Assembly (NCBI GenBank): GCA_964466745.1
Contig: CAYXOX010000014.1
Coordinates: 1 to 40,308, forward strand
DNA: 40,308 nt
Source: CAYXOX01 sp964466745
GTDB taxonomy: Bacteria; Pseudomonadota; Alphaproteobacteria; Rhodobacterales; Rhodobacteraceae
Direction: 5' to 3'
In this document: one piece after another, positions 1 to 8,347 of the stretch
Layout: the number at the start of each line of letters is the position of its first letter
Position numbering within the stretch: the first letter of the stretch is position 1
The notes under the pieces: model-generated
Database searches by the model: none
What the model saw: only the letters and a program-made list of their open reading frames with translations
What the model was told of the DNA's origin: nothing
Position numbers and translations under genes: made by a program

Positions 1-1467
1 GTGTCGGTCAAGGGCGCGCTGACCCCGGAAATGGTCGAGAGCATGGCCGACAACCCGGTGATCTTCGCCATGGCCAACCCCGATCCCGAGATCACGCCGG
101 AGGAGGCCCACGAGGTGCGGGTGGACGCGATCGTCGCCACGGGGCGATCGGATTACCCCAACCAGGTGAACAACGTCCTCGGCTTTCCCTACCTCTTCCG
201 CGGCGCGCTCGACATCCACGCGCGGGCGATCAACGACGAGATGAAGATCGCCTGCGCCCGGGCGCTGGCCGAGCTGGCGCGCGAGGACGTGCCCGACGAG
301 GTGGCCATGGCCTACGGGCGCAAGCTTTCCTTCGGGCGGGACTACATCATTCCCACGCCGTTCGACCCGCGGCTCATCCACCGGATCCCGCCCGCCGTCG
401 CGAAGGCCGGGATGGACACCGGGGTGGCCCGGCGCCCCATCGTGGACATGGACGCCTACGAGGCGGCGCTGAAGGGCCGGATGGACCCGACCGCCTCGAT
501 CCTGCGCGGCCTGCAGGCCCGGGCGCGCGCGGCCCAGGCCACGATGATCTTCGCCGAGGGCGACGACGTGCGGGTGCTGCGCGCCGCCGTGCAGTACCAG
601 CGATCGGGCTTCGGGCGGGCGCTCGTCGTCGGCCGGGAGGCCGATGTGCGGGAGCGCCTCGAGGGCGCGGGGCTGGGGGACGCGGTGCGGGAGCTGCGGG
701 TGGTCAACGCGGCGAACACCGAGCACCTGGAAACCTACAAGGCCTTCCTTTCCGAGCGGCTGCAGCGCAAGGGCTTCGATGCGCAGGACGTGCACCGGCT
801 CGCGGCCCGGGACCGCCACGTGTTCTCGGCGCTGATGCTGGCCCATGGCCATGGCGACGGGCTGGTAACGGGGGCGACGCGCAAGTCGGCCCATGTGCTG
901 GAACTGATCAACCACGTCTTCGACGCCAGCACCGAGGCCGGGGCCGTGGGGGTGACGGCGCTCCTGCTGAAGGGCCGTATCGTGCTGATCGCCGACACGC
1001 TGGTGCACGAATGGCCCGACGAGGAGGAACTCGCCACCATCGCCATGCGCGCCGCCGCGGTGGCCCGCGACCTCGGCCTCGAGCCGCGGGTGGCCTTCGT
1101 GAGCTTCTCCACCTTCGGCTACCCGGTTTCCGAACGGGCCGAGAAGATGCACCGCGCGCCCCGGGTGCTGGAGGCGCGCGGCGTGGACTTCGAGTTCGAG
1201 GGAGAAATGACGGTGGACGTGGCGCTGAACGCGCGCGCCATGGCGGCCTACCCCTTCTGCCGCCTGTCGGGGCCGGCGAACGTGCTGGTGGTGCCGGCGC
1301 GGCATTCGGCCTCGATCTCGGTCAAGCTGATGCAGGAGATGGGCGGCGCGACCGTGATCGGCCCGATCCTCGCCGGCGTGGACCGGCCGATCCAGATCTG
1401 CTCCACCGGCATGACCGAGACCGATATTCTCAACATGGCCGCCATCGCCGCCTGCGACGTGGGCTGA
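1..1467 (+). CDS. maeB: NADP-dependent malic enzyme with phosphotransacetylase domain, 3' part
   Basis: Large malic enzymes of this kind oxidatively decarboxylate malate to pyruvate with NADP and carry a C-terminal phosphotransacetylase-like domain thought to be regulatory. The 488 visible residues begin inside the malic enzyme NAD(P)-binding region (FAMANPDPEITPEEA, then SDYPNQVNNVLGFPYLFRGA). The phosphotransacetylase-like domain starts near residue 178 (ATMIFAEGDDVRVLRAA) and runs to the TAA-free end at TGA. Full-length relatives have about 750 residues, so roughly 270 N-terminal residues lie outside the window. The GTG at position 1 is just an in-frame codon, not the start. A hairpin-bearing dispersed repeat follows the stop codon. 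Identity is certain from the sequence; the regulatory role of the second domain is family knowledge. Confidence 0.95.
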   Translation: MSVKGALTPEMVESMADNPVIFAMANPDPEITPEEAHEVRVDAIVATGRSDYPNQVNNVLGFPYLFRGALDIHARAINDEMKIACARALAELAREDVPDEVAMAYGRKLSFGRDYIIPTPFDPRLIHRIPPAVAKAGMDTGVARRPIVDMDAYEAALKGRMDPTASILRGLQARARAAQATMIFAEGDDVRVLRAAVQYQRSGFGRALVVGREADVRERLEGAGLGDAVRELRVVNAANTEHLETYKAFLSERLQRKGFDAQDVHRLAARDRHVFSALMLAHGHGDGLVTGATRKSAHVLELINHVFDASTEAGAVGVTALLLKGRIVLIADTLVHEWPDEEELATIAMRAAAVARDLGLEPRVAFVSFSTFGYPVSERAEKMHRAPRVLEARGVDFEFEGEMTVDVALNARAMAAYPFCRLSGPANVLVVPARHSASISVKLMQEMGGATVIGPILAGVDRPIQICSTGMTETDILNMAAIAACDVG

Positions 1468-1500
1468 CGCGGCCCCGGCCCGGGCCCGCGGTGCGGTGGA

Positions 1501-1550
1501 GCGAGGGGCGCTGCCCCTCGCGCTCCCCGAGGTATTTCGGGGCCAAAGTG
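1501..1550 (+). repeat. dispersed palindromic repeat, copy 1
   Basis: A perfect 9-bp inverted repeat with a 3-nt loop (GCGAGGGGC, GCT, GCCCCTCGC; 1501-1521) is followed by a core reading GAGGTATTTCGGGGCCAAAG. This is the most diverged core of five copies in the window. It sits just after maeB, between two convergent genes, where the hairpin could also end transcription, although there is no T-run. Confidence 0.6.
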
Positions 1551-1725
1551 GGGGCGGGCGGTTTTGCGGTGGACGGGGTGTGCGGCGTTCCTGCCGGGAG
1601 CGGGGGACCGGGCCGGGGGCGGAGAGATGCCGGGCTACCCGGGCCCGGCGCGCGGCGGACCGGTGCGGGCCGGAGGGCGGCGAGGGGCGCGGCCGCAGCC
1701 GCGCCGGCACTCGAACGGGGCCCGG

Positions 1726-2391
1726 TCAGCCGCGCGCGAAGGGGGCCGCCTCGCCCCAGAGCTCGCGGACCCGCTCGTCGCGGCGGCAGGCGTCGCGGTA
1801 AAGATCGTAGGCGGCCTGCTTGGAGCGGGGGCCGAAGCGGGTGATGATGATGTCGGAGCTCTTGTAGTAGTCCTGGTGGTAGGCTTCGGCCTCGTAGAAC
1901 GGGGCGGACTGCAGGATGGGCGTGACGATGGTGCGGCCGAGCGCTTCCTGGGCCTCGGCGCGGGCCTCGCGGGCCAGCCGCTGCTCCTCGGCGGTGCCCA
2001 CGAACACCGCCGTCCGGTAGCTTTCGCCGCGGTCGCAGAACTGGCCGCCGGGATCGGTTGGGTCGATGGACCGGAAGAAGAGGTGCAGCAGCTCGGGCCG
2101 GGTGACGACCGCGGGATCGAAACGGATCTCCACCGCCTCGTAGTGCCCCGTTCCGCCGGCGACGACCTGGCGGTAGGTGGGGTTCTCCACCGTGCCGCCG
2201 GTGTAGCCGGAGACCACCTCGTGCACGCCCTCGACCTTCTCGAAATCGGCCTCGACGCACCAGAAGCAGCCGCCTGCCACGGTGAGCGTTTCGGTTTCGG
2301 CGGCGCGGGCGGCGGTGCAGTTCACGACGATGCCCAGCGCGATGGCGAGGGCGAGGAGGACGGGGTTCCTGGCTCCGTTCCTGGCGATCAT
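1726..2391 (-). CDS. msrA: peptide-methionine (S)-S-oxide reductase, exported
   Basis: MsrA reduces methionine-S-sulfoxide in oxidised proteins. The catalytic motif GGCFWC is at residues 40-45 (nucleophile Cys42), followed by VSGYTGGTVENPTYRQV and GHYEAVEIRFDP, all typical of the family. The 221-residue protein starts with a signal peptide (NPVLLALAIALGIVVNCTAARA), so it probably acts in the periplasm. A longer reading frame extends upstream, but I place the start at the ATG at 2391 because AGGAGA lies 7-8 nt before it and the signal peptide then begins properly. It faces maeB and is divergent from the aminotransferase gene at 2542. A periplasmic MsrA fits repair of oxidised envelope proteins; this is inference. 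Confidence 0.92.
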   Translation of the reverse strand: MIARNGARNPVLLALAIALGIVVNCTAARAAETETLTVAGGCFWCVEADFEKVEGVHEVVSGYTGGTVENPTYRQVVAGGTGHYEAVEIRFDPAVVTRPELLHLFFRSIDPTDPGGQFCDRGESYRTAVFVGTAEEQRLAREARAEAQEALGRTIVTPILQSAPFYEAEAYHQDYYKSSDIIITRFGPRSKQAAYDLYRDACRRDERVRELWGEAAPFARG

Positions 2392-2541
2392 GGCGGGCAA
2401 TCTCCTGGCGGGTGGGCCGGAGGGTGCCGGCGTCTTCGGGCACCATGTGCCGGGGCGGCGGAGCCGTCGATTCAGCAACGCGTGAAGTCACGGGGGTTTT
2501 ACCGCTTGAAACAGGACGGCGCCCTTTGCACCCTGCCGGCC

Positions 2542-3450
2542 ATGGAAACGCCCGTGACGACCCACGACGCCGAGGACGACCCGCGCAACGCGGCGCTGAC
2601 GCTTTGGCTGAACGGTGCGCTCGTGCCGAAGGACCAGGCGCGGGTGAGCGTCTACGACAGCGGCTTCATGCTGGGCGACGGGGTGTGGGAGGGGCTTCGG
2701 CTCCACAACGGGCGCTGGGCCTTTCTCGACGAGCATCTCGACCGCCTGTTCGAGGCGGCGCGCGCGATCGATCTCGACATCGGGATGGACCGCGCGGAGG
2801 TGGCGGCGGCACTGGATGCGGTGCGCCGGGCCAACGGCATGGAGCGCGATGCCCATGCCAGGCTGATGGTGACGCGCGGCGTGAAGGTGCGCCCGTTCCA
2901 GCACCCTTCGCTATCGCGATCGGGCCCGACCGTGGCGATCATCGCGGAGCACTCCGTGCCGCGGCTCGGCCGGCCCGTCCGGCTGGCCACGGTGCCGCAG
3001 ATCCGGGGGCTTCCCATGAGCCAGGACCCGAAGCTGAACTCCCACTCCAAGCTCAACTGCGTGCTGGCCTGCATCCAGGCCGAGAAGGCCGGGGCCGACG
3101 AGGCGCTGATGCTCGATGTCCATGGCTTCGTGAACACCACCAATGCCTGCAACTTCTTCATCGTGCGCGGCGGCGAGGTTTGGACCTCGACCGGCGACTA
3201 CTGCATGAACGGCATCACCCGCGGCAAGGTGATCGGGCTTTGCCGCGCCAACGGGATCACGGTGCGGGAGAAGAATTTCAGCCTCGTGGAGACCTACGGG
3301 GCCGACGAGGCCTTTCTGACCGGCACCTTCGGGGCGCAGACGCCCGTTGGCGAGATCGACGGGCGGCGGATCGGCTCGGGCGAGGCCGGACCGGTGACCC
3401 TGCGCCTGCGCGCGCTCTACGCCGACCTGGTGGCGCGGGTCACGGCATGA
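2542..3450 (+). CDS. class IV (branched-chain/D-amino acid type) aminotransferase-like protein
   Basis: A 302-residue fold-type IV PLP enzyme. The N-terminal half shows LWLNGALVPKDQARVSVYDSGFMLGDGVWEGLR, typical of BCAT, D-amino acid aminotransferase and aminodeoxychorismate lyase. The likely PLP-binding lysine is in HSKLNCVLACIQAEKAGADEALMLD when aligned with the K-x-N block of the family. The usual glutamate of the following block (G-x-V-x-E-x-x-x-x-N) is replaced: here it reads GFVNTTNACNFF, with Thr in that place. That Glu normally contacts the pyridine nitrogen of PLP, so the substrate or reaction may differ from a standard ilvE. The start at 2542 begins just before the conserved region. 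The gene overlaps the next one by ATGA, implying translational coupling. Substrate not assignable. Confidence 0.8.
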   Translation: METPVTTHDAEDDPRNAALTLWLNGALVPKDQARVSVYDSGFMLGDGVWEGLRLHNGRWAFLDEHLDRLFEAARAIDLDIGMDRAEVAAALDAVRRANGMERDAHARLMVTRGVKVRPFQHPSLSRSGPTVAIIAEHSVPRLGRPVRLATVPQIRGLPMSQDPKLNSHSKLNCVLACIQAEKAGADEALMLDVHGFVNTTNACNFFIVRGGEVWTSTGDYCMNGITRGKVIGLCRANGITVREKNFSLVETYGADEAFLTGTFGAQTPVGEIDGRRIGSGEAGPVTLRLRALYADLVARVTA

Positions 3451-4208
3451 GCACGCTGCGCATCGCCATGTGGTCGGGCCCGCGCAACCTTTCCACGGCG
3501 CTGATGTATGCCTTCGCCAGCCGGGCCGACTGCGCGGTGGCCGACGAGCCGTTCTACGCCGCCTACCTCGCCGAAACGGGGGCGGATCACCCCATGGCAT
3601 CCGAGATCATGGCGGCGGGCGAGACCGATCCTGCCCGGGTCGCGGCGGACCTTGCCGGGCCGGTGCCGGGGGGGCGCGCCGTTTACTACCTGAAGCTGAT
3701 GACCCATCACATGCGCCCGGGCTGGCCCGAGGACTGGATGGGCGGGATGCGCCACGTCTTCCTGTTGCGGCATCCGGCGCGGGTGATCGCGAGCTATGCC
3801 GCGAAGCGGGAAGACCCGAGCCTTGGCGATCTGGGCTTCGAGGCGCAGGCGCGGCTCTACGAGCGCGCCCGCGCGGCGGGCCCGCCGCCCCTCGTGGTTC
3901 AGGCGGAAGACATCCGCGCCGATCCCGAGGGCATGCTCCGGGCCCTGAGCGCCGGGCTCGGGATCGGTTTCGACCCCGCGATGCTGCGCTGGCCCGCCGG
4001 CGGCCGGCCGGAGGACGGCGTCTGGGCGGCGCACTGGTACGGCGCGGTGCACCGGTCCACCGGTTTCGCAGGGGCGGAGGGCCCGGTTCCGGCGCTGGAG
4101 GGGGCGGCGGCCGCGCTCTGCGCGCGCGCGCTCGAATTCCACGGACCGCTCGCGGAACGCGCGCTGCGGCCGCTGCGGGCTCAGGCGGCCAGCAGGGCCG
4201 ATTCGTAG
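3447..4208 (+). CDS. sulfotransferase-like P-loop protein
   Basis: This 253-residue protein has the two PAPS-binding signatures of the sulfotransferase superfamily: a 5'-phosphosulfate-type loop at the N-terminus (WSGPRNLSTALMYAF) and a 3'-phosphate-type block (HVFLLRHPARVIASYAAKR). It is coupled to the class IV aminotransferase by an ATGA overlap, so the two probably act together, but neither substrate can be read from the sequence. Some family members are not proven sulfotransferases. Its 3' end overlaps the convergent Hint-domain gene by 28 bp (4181-4208), so its last nine codons are shared antisense with that gene. Confidence 0.75.
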   Translation: MSTLRIAMWSGPRNLSTALMYAFASRADCAVADEPFYAAYLAETGADHPMASEIMAAGETDPARVAADLAGPVPGGRAVYYLKLMTHHMRPGWPEDWMGGMRHVFLLRHPARVIASYAAKREDPSLGDLGFEAQARLYERARAAGPPPLVVQAEDIRADPEGMLRALSAGLGIGFDPAMLRWPAGGRPEDGVWAAHWYGAVHRSTGFAGAEGPVPALEGAAAALCARALEFHGPLAERALRPLRAQAASRADS

Positions 4209-5167
4209 CGGCGCAGCACCGGGCGGGCCAGCGGTGCGGCGAGGCGGCGGGCCCACTCGGGGCCGGAGTGAAGGGCGCGCAGATCGGCCAGGGTTTCCGG
4301 GCACATGCCCTCGCGGATCGTCTCGCCCGGGTGGAAGCTCTCGGTGAGAAGGCCCTCGCTTTCCACGATCTCGTGGCGCTCGAACATGATGTGGTGGTAG
4401 GTGGCGCCCTCGGGCCCGATGGGTGCGGGGCGGGCGATGCCGCCGTCGGCGAGGTGACGCGCCGGCACGAAGGCCTCGCTTCTGCCCGACGCAAGCTCCA
4501 CGCGCCAGCCGGCGATCAGCACGCGGTGCTGGGGCGAGACGAAGAGATCCCGCGCGGGGCGGCCCGTGCCGAGGGCACCGGCCGGGATCACGAGGGGGCC
4601 GATCTCCGGCCGGGCCAGGAGCGCGCGCTGCGTCAGTGGCGACGCCCCGGCCCAGAGGATGCGCTGCCAGCCGGAATCGAGCGTCCAGACCTCGTCGCCG
4701 GCGCGCAGGGTTTCCACCGGCCTCGCACCGCTGCGGGAGCGGATCAGCGTGCCCGGGCAGAAGCAGGGGAACTGGGAGTAGGGGACCGGCGTGTAGCCCG
4801 AGAAGGTGCTCAGCGAGACCGTCGAGCCGGTGGTCATGCCGGGGATGTCGCCGCCGGCATCGTTCATGATGAACGAAAGCGTGGTGCTGCCGAAGGTCAG
4901 CTGGAAGGTCTTGACCGTTTCGGCCGTGGAGGGGCCGCCGTTCGACCAGTTGATGCTGTCGTTGTAGATGAACGAGTAGGAGCTCGGGGTGAACGGCGTC
5001 GAGCCCGAGAAGAGGGTGAGGTTCTGGCTCGCCCCCGGATCGAGCGCCTCGCTCCCGTGGAGCAACCCGTCGTCGTCGCTCACCTCGAGCGTGAACACGG
5101 AAATCACGTTCACCGTGCCGCCGGACGACACGTAGCTGTTGGGAACCTGGTATACCGTTACAAGCAT
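4181..5167 (-). CDS. Hint-domain (Hedgehog/intein-like, Hint_2) protein
   Basis: A 328-residue protein with two parts. Residues 1-135 are rich in Ser, Thr, Gly and Asn and predicted beta-rich (VSSGGTVNVISVFTLEVSDDDG and following), with no classical signal peptide. Residues from about 136 form a Hint_2-type domain, starting PCFCPGTLIRSRSGARPVETLRAGDEVWTL and including LFVSPQHRVLIAGW. This domain is widespread in Rhodobacterales proteins, often in putative secreted or surface proteins, and is thought to self-process at the Cys of the first block; a C-terminal splice junction is not seen, so this is not an intein. The ATG at 5167 is preceded by GAGG. The beta-rich half has visibly lower GC content than its neighbours. 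Function unknown. Confidence 0.85.
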   Translation of the reverse strand: MLVTVYQVPNSYVSSGGTVNVISVFTLEVSDDDGLLHGSEALDPGASQNLTLFSGSTPFTPSSYSFIYNDSINWSNGGPSTAETVKTFQLTFGSTTLSFIMNDAGGDIPGMTTGSTVSLSTFSGYTPVPYSQFPCFCPGTLIRSRSGARPVETLRAGDEVWTLDSGWQRILWAGASPLTQRALLARPEIGPLVIPAGALGTGRPARDLFVSPQHRVLIAGWRVELASGRSEAFVPARHLADGGIARPAPIGPEGATYHHIMFERHEIVESEGLLTESFHPGETIREGMCPETLADLRALHSGPEWARRLAAPLARPVLRRYESALLAA

Positions 5168-5331
5168 CGCTGCCTCACAAGCCCGGCGTTCTGTCGCCGG
5201 TGCGCATTCACTGCTCGCCTGAAAATCTCAAGAAATTGTGGCAGGAGTTGGGCATTGTTTCGCCCTTCGCAACGCGGCGCGGATCTCGCGGGGCGGCGGC
5301 CCGGCGCGCGCAAGGACCTGTGTGCGGGTGA

Positions 5332-5862
5332 CTAGACGCGCACGAGGGCGCCGAAGATCCTGTCCTTGTGGTCTTCGAGGTAGATGCGCAGCCAAGGCGT
5401 GAAGCGGTGCGGCCGGCGGGCGATTTCGGCCGTGAGATCGTAGAAGCCGACCCACTCCACCTGCATGACCTCTTCGGGGTTGAGGCGCACGGGGAGCTGC
5501 TTGTCGGCCTGGGCGACGAAGATGTCGACGACCTCGTGCTCGGTCAGCCCGCCGCCCACGTCGGCGCGGTATTCCACGCGGTCTCGGTGGGCGGGGTAGA
5601 GTCCGCGGATGCCCAGCTCTTCCCCGAGGCGCCGGACGGCGCAATCGGCCGGGTCTTCGCCCCAGGCCGGGTGGGTGCAGCAGGTGTTGGCCCACAGGCC
5701 GGGGGTATGGTACTTGCCCATCGCCCGGCGCTGGATGAGCACGTTCTGCCCATCGAGCACGAAGACCGATACGGCCTTGTGCTTCAGGCCCTTTCGGTGG
5801 ACCTCCAGCTTTTCAGCCGGTGTCAGCTTGCCATTCACCCAGGCCGGGATCAGGTCGGTCAT
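5332..5862 (-). CDS. idi: isopentenyl-diphosphate delta-isomerase, type 1
   Basis: Interconverts isopentenyl and dimethylallyl diphosphate, feeding carotenoids and the phytyl or geranylgeranyl tail of bacteriochlorophyll. The 176-residue Nudix-fold protein has the active-site Cys in WANTCCTHPAWGED (Cys62 by alignment with Cys67 of the E. coli enzyme) and the acidic residue in GLTEHEVVDIFVA (Glu110 against Glu116). The start at 5862 overlaps the bchP stop as ATGA. The natural reading is translational coupling to bchP, which matters because bchP contains a premature stop 408 bp upstream. It is the last gene of the ppaA-ppsR-bchG-orf428-bchP-idi group; no terminator with a T-run was found after it. 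Confidence 0.95.
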   Translation of the reverse strand: MTDLIPAWVNGKLTPAEKLEVHRKGLKHKAVSVFVLDGQNVLIQRRAMGKYHTPGLWANTCCTHPAWGEDPADCAVRRLGEELGIRGLYPAHRDRVEYRADVGGGLTEHEVVDIFVAQADKQLPVRLNPEEVMQVEWVGFYDLTAEIARRPHRFTPWLRIYLEDHKDRIFGALVRV

Positions 5863-7064
5863 GTATGTTGGGCAGAAACCAGCCCCGTAAGATGTGCCAT
5901 GTTCTTGAAGCCGATCTTCACGTGCGCGAGCGGCCGTGCCTTCACGAGCTTCTTGTTCATGTAGGCCTCGAAGGTGAGCTTCTGCACGTCGACATCGTGA
6001 CACAGGGAAACGAAGCGCTCGCGCCGTTCGTCGGATCGGTAGTAGGCGTCCTGCATCGCGCCGAGGATCTTGAAGACGGATTTATGCTCTTTCATGAAGA
6101 GCTTGCGCGCGAGCTGAAGGTCGCGCGCGCGGCGGGATGCGAGAAACGCCATGGCGGCATCTGCGGCAACTCGTCCTCCCATCATCGCGTAGTAGATCCC
6201 CTCGCCGGAGGAGGGGGCGACGACGCCCGCCGCATCGCCGGCCAGCACCACGTCGCGCCCGTTGTCCCATTACTCGAGCGGCTTGAGCGGGATCGGCGCG
6301 CCCTCGCGGCGGATCGTTTCGCATTCGGCCAGCCCGGAGGCGGCGCGCAGGTCGGCGGTGGCCTTCTTGAGATCGATGCCGTCCACCCCGGTGCCCATGC
6401 CGACGCTTGCCGAATGGCCATGGGGAAACACCCAGCCGTAGAAATCGGGGGAGATCGCGCCGTCGTAGACCACGTCGCAGCGGTTGGGGTCGTAGGTGCC
6501 CTGCGCCATCGGCAGGCCCCTCTCGTCGTGGGGCGGCTTGATGATCTCGTGGTAGGCGATGACGTAGGGGATCGTGTCGCCTCCCGGCACTTCGGCGCGC
6601 GCGACATCGGAGCGGGCGCCGTCGGCGCCGATCACCAGCCGCGTCTGAAGGCGCACCTCCTCGCGGCTGGCCTTGTCGCGGTAGACGAGGAAGGTCGCAC
6701 CCTCCTCGCGCTCGATCCGCAGGAAGGTGCCCGTGTGGCGCTCGGCGCCCTTGGCGGCGGCCCGGGCGCGCAGGAACTCGTCGAAGTGCTCGCGGTCGAC
6801 CATGCCGACGTACCCGTCCTCGATGGGGATATCGACCATCCGGTGACTGGGCGAGATCATCCGCGCGGTATTGATCCGCGCCACGATCTGGCTTTCGGGG
6901 ATCGCGAAATCCTGGATCAGGCGCGGCGGCACGGCGCCGCCGCACGGCTTGATCCGCCCGGCCCTGTCGAGCAGCGCCACCTTGCGGCCCTTGCGTGCGA
7001 GATCTTCCGCGGCTGTTGCTCCGGAGGGCCCGCCCCCCACGACGACGACGTCATACATTTTCAT
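5859..7064 (-). pseudogene. bchP: geranylgeranyl-bacteriochlorophyll reductase, interrupted by an in-frame TAA
   Basis: BchP reduces the geranylgeranyl tail of bacteriochlorophyll to phytyl. The first part has the FAD Rossmann motif (MYDVVVVGGGPSGATAAEDLARKG), LVIGADGARSDVARAEV and FYGWVFPHGHSASVGMGTG. It stops at TAA (minus strand, 6272-6270), codon 265 of about 401, in the run PLKPLE*WDNGRD. The second part continues in the same frame (VVLAGDAAGVVAPSSGEGIYYAMMGGR, the second FAD motif) to a normal family C-terminus ending SAQHT, so no frameshift is involved. A single base change from a Tyr codon (TAC or TAT) before WDNG would explain it. Two start codons exist: ATG at 7064, overlapping the upstream stop as ATGA, or ATG at 7058, better spaced (7 nt) from GGGAG. 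Genuine mutation or sequence error cannot be told apart here. Confidence 0.9.
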
Positions 7065-8347
7065 TCTCCCGGAACCATATGAGGGGATCGGTCGAGACCG
7101 CGCGCCATGATGCGCGCGGCCATGAGGGCGGCGCCGAGGAACAGCACGGCCTCGAAGAGGAACACGGTGCCGAAGGCCTGGGCATCGCCGGCAAGCAGGA
7201 GCCGCAACACGTCGACGAGGCCCGCCCCGAGCAGGCCGCCGAAGCCCGCGGCGATGGCCTGCGCCCCGCCCCAGAGGCCCATCCGCGTGCCCTCGCGCGA
7301 ACCGCGCCCTTCGCCGGCCAGCGCCATCATCGAACCGATCGCCGCCACGGCGAACATCCCGTTGAAGAAGCCGAGCCCCACCACGGCGGGCAGGAGCGGT
7401 GCACCCGGACCGAGGGGGCCGAGCCCGGCGATCAGGGCCAGCGCCCCGGCCGAGCCGAGGCACCCGGCCACCACCCAGCCGCGCAGCGAGCCGAGGCGAA
7501 AGCCCGTCGCCGCTATTCCCACCGTCAGCATGCCGAGGAAGACGCCGCCGTTCTGGGCGCCGGAAAGCGAGGTGGACTGGCCGGGCGTGAAGCCGAACAC
7601 GAGGCCCGCGTAGGGCTCGAGGATCAGCTCCTGCATGAAATAGGCCGTCATCGAGAGGAACACGAAGAGCGTGAAGCGCCGGGCGCGGGGCTCCGCCCAG
7701 ACCTCGGCCAGCCCCTCCAGAAACGGCATCGCCTCGGGTTCGGCCCGGGCGATGACGCCGCGCTCCACCCGCCATACGGCGAGCAGGGTGACGGCGAGCG
7801 CCGCCGTGCAGGTGATGGCCACGATGCGCAGGAGCAGCGCCGGGGTGTAGGGGTCGAGGAACGCCCCGACGACGCCCGCCGTCATGGCGATCCCGAAGAT
7901 CATCATCAGCCAGGTGATGGTTGCCGCGGCGGCGCGCCGGCGCGGCGCCGTGGCCGTGGCCAGAAGGGCCAGCAGCGAGGTGCCCGAGGCGCCCACGCCG
8001 AGCCCGATGAGCGCGTAGGCGAGGATCGAGACAGCGAGGCCCGCCCAGAAGCTTTCCTCGATCAGCCAGACACCGGCCGCCGCGGTGACGCCGCCGAGCG
8101 CGAGCACGGCCATGCCCGCGAGAATCCACCGGGTGCGGTGGCCGCCGGTATCGGAGTAGAAACCCCAGCTCGGCCGCGTGATCTGGATGCCGTAGTGCAG
8201 CGCCACCAGCGCGCCGGGCAGTACCGCCGGGAGCGCAAGCTCCACGACCATCAGGCGGTTCAAGGTCGAGGTGGTGAGCACGACGATGGAGCCGAGCGCC
8301 ATCTGCACCAGCCCGAGCCGGAAGATCGCGAGCCAGGAGAGCGTCAT
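7061..8347 (-). CDS. PucC/BCD-family major facilitator protein (ORF428 type)
   Basis: An integral membrane protein of 428 residues, the same length as ORF428 located between bchG and bchP in Rhodobacter. It starts MTLSWLAIFRLGLVQMALGSIVVLTTSTLNRLMVVELALPA and has about 12 hydrophobic stretches. The sequence LNRLMVVEL matches the corresponding block of LhaA in this window (LNRVMIVEL), showing that the two are paralogues of the bacteriochlorophyll delivery family that includes PucC and LhaA. Relatives are proposed to move or shield bacteriochlorophyll during antenna assembly; a specific role for ORF428 is not firmly known to me. It overlaps bchG and bchP by ATGA on both sides. Confidence 0.9.
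   Translation of the reverse strand: MTLSWLAIFRLGLVQMALGSIVVLTTSTLNRLMVVELALPAVLPGALVALHYGIQITRPSWGFYSDTGGHRTRWILAGMAVLALGGVTAAAGVWLIEESFWAGLAVSILAYALIGLGVGASGTSLLALLATATAPRRRAAAATITWLMMIFGIAMTAGVVGAFLDPYTPALLLRIVAITCTAALAVTLLAVWRVERGVIARAEPEAMPFLEGLAEVWAEPRARRFTLFVFLSMTAYFMQELILEPYAGLVFGFTPGQSTSLSGAQNGGVFLGMLTVGIAATGFRLGSLRGWVVAGCLGSAGALALIAGLGPLGPGAPLLPAVVGLGFFNGMFAVAAIGSMMALAGEGRGSREGTRMGLWGGAQAIAAGFGGLLGAGLVDVLRLLLAGDAQAFGTVFLFEAVLFLGAALMAARIMARGLDRSPHMVPGE

Noticed and set aside
5820..6300. bchP split by a frameshift or by two separate genes
   Set aside because: Both parts are in one frame and together equal one normal BchP; no indel is needed, only the TAA.
6082..6945. ATG formed by the TAATGG at the bchP premature stop as a re-initiation site
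   Set aside because: That ATG is in a different frame and yields an Arg-rich shadow protein, so it cannot restore the BchP C-terminus. The first in-frame start-like codon is GTG seven codons after the stop, without a ribosome binding site.
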